From contig NC_088786.1 in the NCBI RefSeq assembly GCF_949628265.1, positions 37,779,681 to 37,843,680 on the forward strand: DNA of 64,000 bases, given 5' to 3'. The translations under genes and the position numbers were made by a program. The notes beneath the pieces are model-generated. The model saw nothing but the letters and a program-made list of their open reading frames with translations, was not told the DNA's origin and ran no database searches. Source of the stretch: Cloeon dipterum. Lineage: Eukaryota > Arthropoda > Insecta > Ephemeroptera > Baetidae. Positions within the stretch are counted from its first letter, which is position 1. Each line of letters starts with the position of its first letter. Below, piece after piece: positions 60,831-64,000 of the stretch.

Positions 60831-61943
60831 ATTTCCTAAAAATGGCAGAAGCCTGTGGTAAGTGGATGAGAAGCTCGCGGTGAACGAAAATTCATAGAGG
60901 ATGGACTTGGAGGAGAAAAGGGGCGCCGCCACCAGTTAATGGAGGCGGCGACGGTGGACACAACGACAAGCGAGCTGAAAGAGGCCTCTATTGAAGGCAG
61001 CCTTGAGTTTGGGGATGCGGCGACGAACGTTACTCTCTGCCGGCGGCCACGATCAAAACGCCACCGACGCCACCGCCGCTGGAGAAGCAGCCCGAGGAGA
61101 GGCCGCCTTGATCAAAATCGAGTTCCTCCACCCTGTTTCAGTCAAAAGCACATTTTCGATTTAAGATTCTGGGTTTTCCTTGGGCCTTCATCAATAATTT
61201 TATTAAAGGTCGGGCTATTTTGGTTGAGAAAAGTGGTGTCGCAAATTTAGTCCAGCGGCTACAGCGACGAAGAAAATCAGTGGCAAGGAGAATAGAAAGA
61301 CGGACCGCGCGATGCATTGTGTGATGCACAATCAAGGTTTTTAATTACCTGCTCCATTTTTCATCTTTTTCTTGCAAGGAGTAAGTTGAGTTTCCTATAT
61401 AGAATTATTTAAAATGATTTTAGGCGCGAAGTTTCCGTCATTAAATAATTGAGGCGTAAGATAGTCGGCGGTGTCTATATTTGTTCATATTTATGCTTAA
61501 TTTTTGTCAGATCATGAAATAAAATATTTTAATAGCATTGAGTAAATGTAACCCGAATTAATCACTGGATTTAATCATTAGAATGTCACAGAAGCTCATT
61601 TAATTGTGCTGAGCTGGGTGGTCCTCGCAGCTCAGAGAAAGATTTATTAGACAAGCTGAGCAATAAATACGCTTTTCCATCTGCTGGCTTGGAGGGTGCA
61701 AGGTCGGTTTCGAGGGAAATAAAAGGTCGTTGTCCACTGAAAGAACGGCGAGGGCGAAAATAAAGTAGTGGAGGGAAAAGAGGCTGGAGGATGGAGCGAG
61801 CCAGAAATCGGGTAAGAGGGTTATAGCGCGCGCGGGTGTAGGAAAATAATAAATTTTGACGAATTAACGCATTGAATATGAAATCTCGCATTTGGTAAAT
61901 GTTTTGAATAAAATAATAAGATTGGAATCTTGATGCTGATTAA
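60831..61943. repeat. Repeats between the relic and the nested transposons
   Basis: Contains a copy of the ELKEASIEGSLEFGDAA short repeat (60,939-61,110) and a copy of repeat R (61,370-61,900). No gene. Confidence 0.65.
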
Positions 61944-63160
61944 TAGGGTTTAGACCGTTTTTTTTTCCTAAATAGTCGACTATTTTTAGACGCTTTTTGC
62001 CCTCAAAAATACCGTTTTTTAGACTGTTTTTGGTGATTTAGACGGTTTTAGACTGTTTTGAGAAGGCTGATTTCTGGTGCCAATTTCATGCACTTTCAAT
62101 ATTTTTTTCAGTTTTTCTTTCAATTATTCAAATTATGGGCTAAACAATTCACTTAAATTTTACCAAAGTTCCTTGGAAAAAGCAAGAAAATATCTAATTT
62201 AGAGCCCTCCACGCATGTAGTGCGGGTTTAAACCCGCGGTTAACCGCACCGCGGGGCGGGTTGGTTTAATTTTTTGTCATTTCTGGTGGGCACGGTGCGG
62301 TTGCGGGTACATACACTAAAAACCATGAAATATTTTGTGAAGCCACCAACAGATGGCGCCACCGTATACTTTCAATTTTAAGGCACTACTTAATCCTATA
62401 CCACTGTGCATTCTTCACTTAACATTTTTTTCTTCTAATTAACGCGCTGAAAACCAATATCGGTTAAGCTGATCGGTGTAGAATCGTGAAAAACTATTTT
62501 ATAAATTTAAAATATTTTCCGACGTTTCTACGGCAAATGGCTGGACTGATTTTGGTTTTCAGCACGTCAAAAGAAAATATATTAAGTGAAGAATACATAG
62601 TAGCAGGATTGAGTCTGAAATCGCAGTGGAAGTGCCTTAAAATAAAATTTATTACGAAAGTATCCGGTGGCGACATCTGGTGACGGCTTCGAACACTAAG
62701 GGCTTAATGCAACTGGGGAATATCAAAATTTATAATATGAAGTTTCCGGTTTAAAAACCCGTCGATGCGGGGTTTGGTAATGTGGTTGCGGGTTTTTAGA
62801 ACACACGTCACCGCGGGTGCGGGTTAAAATTTATAATTCCGTGGCTGGGTGCGGGCGAAAAAAATCCACCCATGCAGAGATGGCTCTGGGAGCCTAGATA
62901 ATCGCGGCAAATCAACGTTACATTCTGTTATATTTTATAAATTAGAATTTCCCCAGCAAACGGCCAATTTTGGAGGATTTTAGACGGGTTTAGACTGTTT
63001 CAGGCGGGTTTAGACGATTTTTGGCAATTTAGACGGTATTTTAGACGATTTTAAGTGGGTGTCAATCGTCATCATTTTTCATGATTCGTGAAGATTTCAT
63101 GTTTTTGGAAAGAAATAGAGCACAGAAAAAAATAGTCGATCGTCTAAGTTTCCCAACCCT
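61944..63160. mobile_element. Three DNA transposons nested in one another
   Basis: The outer element has ends AGGGTTTAGAC... and ...GTTTCCCAACCCT with repeated TTTAGACGGTTTTAGAC motifs inside both ends. The middle element (about 62,205-62,885) has GC-rich ends carrying GCGGGTTTAAACCCGCGGTT and CGTCACCGCGGGTGCGGGTT and resembles hAT-type MITEs. The innermost (62,339-62,690) has GAAGCC...CAGATGGCGCCACC ends and belongs to the MITE family at 42,631. None encodes a transposase. Confidence 0.6.
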
Positions 63161-63260
63161 TGGAGTCACTTAGAAAATGTGTAAAATATGTGAATAGAAC
63201 AATTTTAATATATATTAATTATGTACAATAAAGAATGGTGCTATAATGCATTTTGTATAA

Positions 63261-63948
63261 CTATAAACGTACCGCGGAAATTACTGACAAAAGAGCGTTA
63301 TCTAACTCATTGAAACTCGTCACGTAAGAGGGATATTCATCCTCGGAAATGAAATCCATCGTTCGAAGCATACGAATTTCCTTGAGATTTCGCAAGATTT
63401 CGCGTCTCTGAATCTGAGCTATGATGGTGGCGTTGTCGCTGAAGTCAATTTTCGTTAAATCAATGTGGACCTCTTCCAGGAGTGGCGCAGACAAAATGCT
63501 CGAAAAAGCGACACTGTCAGGAAGGGATTCTCTGAAATGACATTAAGCAACAATGAGATACATAACGACGGAAAATTTGTCAATTACTTAATGTTAAGTA
63601 TGGAACATTTTTAAAGGTGGGAATATCTTACTCGTTTGAAGAGTACCATGAAAATCGTTTCAGTTGTTGCATCGCATCAACTGGTGCGTCATTCGCAGAC
63701 AATGTGCATCGATATAATTCCAACCACTGGAGGTTAGGGCAGAAGTTGAAGATTTCGCTGAAGGCCATCTTCTCCTTGATACCAACACCCTGTAGAGACA
63801 ACTCCTGAAGACTCTCTCCGTTTGTTTTCAGGAAGCACCTTAAAACGTGCGCCGATTTGCTGCCGCATGCAATCCATGCGTTCTCTATTTGTGGAAGGTG
63901 CTGAAATTCGTCAATTTCTTCAAAATCCTCCAGGTCAGTGGAAATAAT
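63261..63948 (-). CDS. LRR gene E, 3' part (cut by window end)
   Basis: Exon 5 (63948-63632, 317 bp as in all paralogues) and exon 6 (63531-63261, 271 bp) are intact with correct splice sites and stop. By comparison with gene D, exon 4 would begin about 80 bp further, just outside the window. It shares the ESLPDSVAF variant with gene C. Full-length status cannot be judged. Confidence 0.8.
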
Positions 63949-64000
63949 CTGAAATATTAAGATATTAATTAATTTTTAGAATTACTTGATGGTAGTAATA

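Noticed and set aside
1-64000. tRNA, rRNA, CRISPR array or bacterial contamination
   Set aside because: No cloverleaf, rRNA or CRISPR patterns seen, and spliced genes are present throughout.

Overview
This is eukaryotic nuclear DNA, most likely from an arthropod and probably an insect. Genes are split by short GT-AG introns (often 50-70 nt), the flanks are AT-rich and full of small inverted-repeat transposons, and a multi-exon leucine-rich-repeat (LRR) family is locally amplified. Species cannot be fixed from sequence alone. There are no bacterial-type operons, rRNAs, tRNAs or CRISPR arrays that I can see.

Positions 1 to about 22,560 look like one large composite mobile element that I do not recognise as a described type. 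It is bounded by two arrays of the same 337/326-bp repeat in opposite orientation: about four units at 1-1,169 (cut by the window edge) and twelve units at about 18,500-22,310, reverse-complemented. Between them are five spliced genes. (1) An SF1 Upf1/MOV10-like helicase (+, 1,525-3,717). (2) A 1,260-aa tyrosine recombinase (YR)-like protein with zinc fingers and three AT-hooks (-, 8,940-4,094, 12 coding exons). (3) A 221-aa BEN-domain protein (+, 9,199-10,288). (4) A 420-aa coiled-coil plus BEN-like protein (+, 11,192-12,871). (5) A 725-aa DNMT1-type cytosine-5 DNA methyltransferase (+, 15,544-18,352). A higher-order satellite (13,165-15,350) lies between genes 4 and 5. I built the exon chains of genes 2-5 by hand; the splice phases of every chain agree and reading stays open to a final stop, so these genes look intact. 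The inferred division of labour is integration/excision by the YR, DNA unwinding by the helicase, DNA binding by BEN and AT-hook modules at the repeat arrays, and self-methylation by the DNMT.

Outside the element, 23,280-64,000 holds a cluster of LRR paralogues. Four are complete (A +, 30,410-35,038; B +, 37,852-41,619; D -, 52,213-47,691; C +, 56,010-59,444). One is cut by the window end (E -, 63,948-63,261). One 5' remnant (gene 0, -, 25,494 to about 23,281) loses homology just beside the element, suggesting that the element or an associated rearrangement broke it. Two C-terminal exon relics also exist (43,795-44,050 and 60,594-60,830). Genes 0/A and D/C form duplicated divergent pairs, and B and D are convergent with inverted-repeat 3' flanks. 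The rest is segmental duplication, miniature inverted-repeat transposons (some nested three deep), one probable solo LTR, and a GC-rich block replacing part of intron 1 of gene D.
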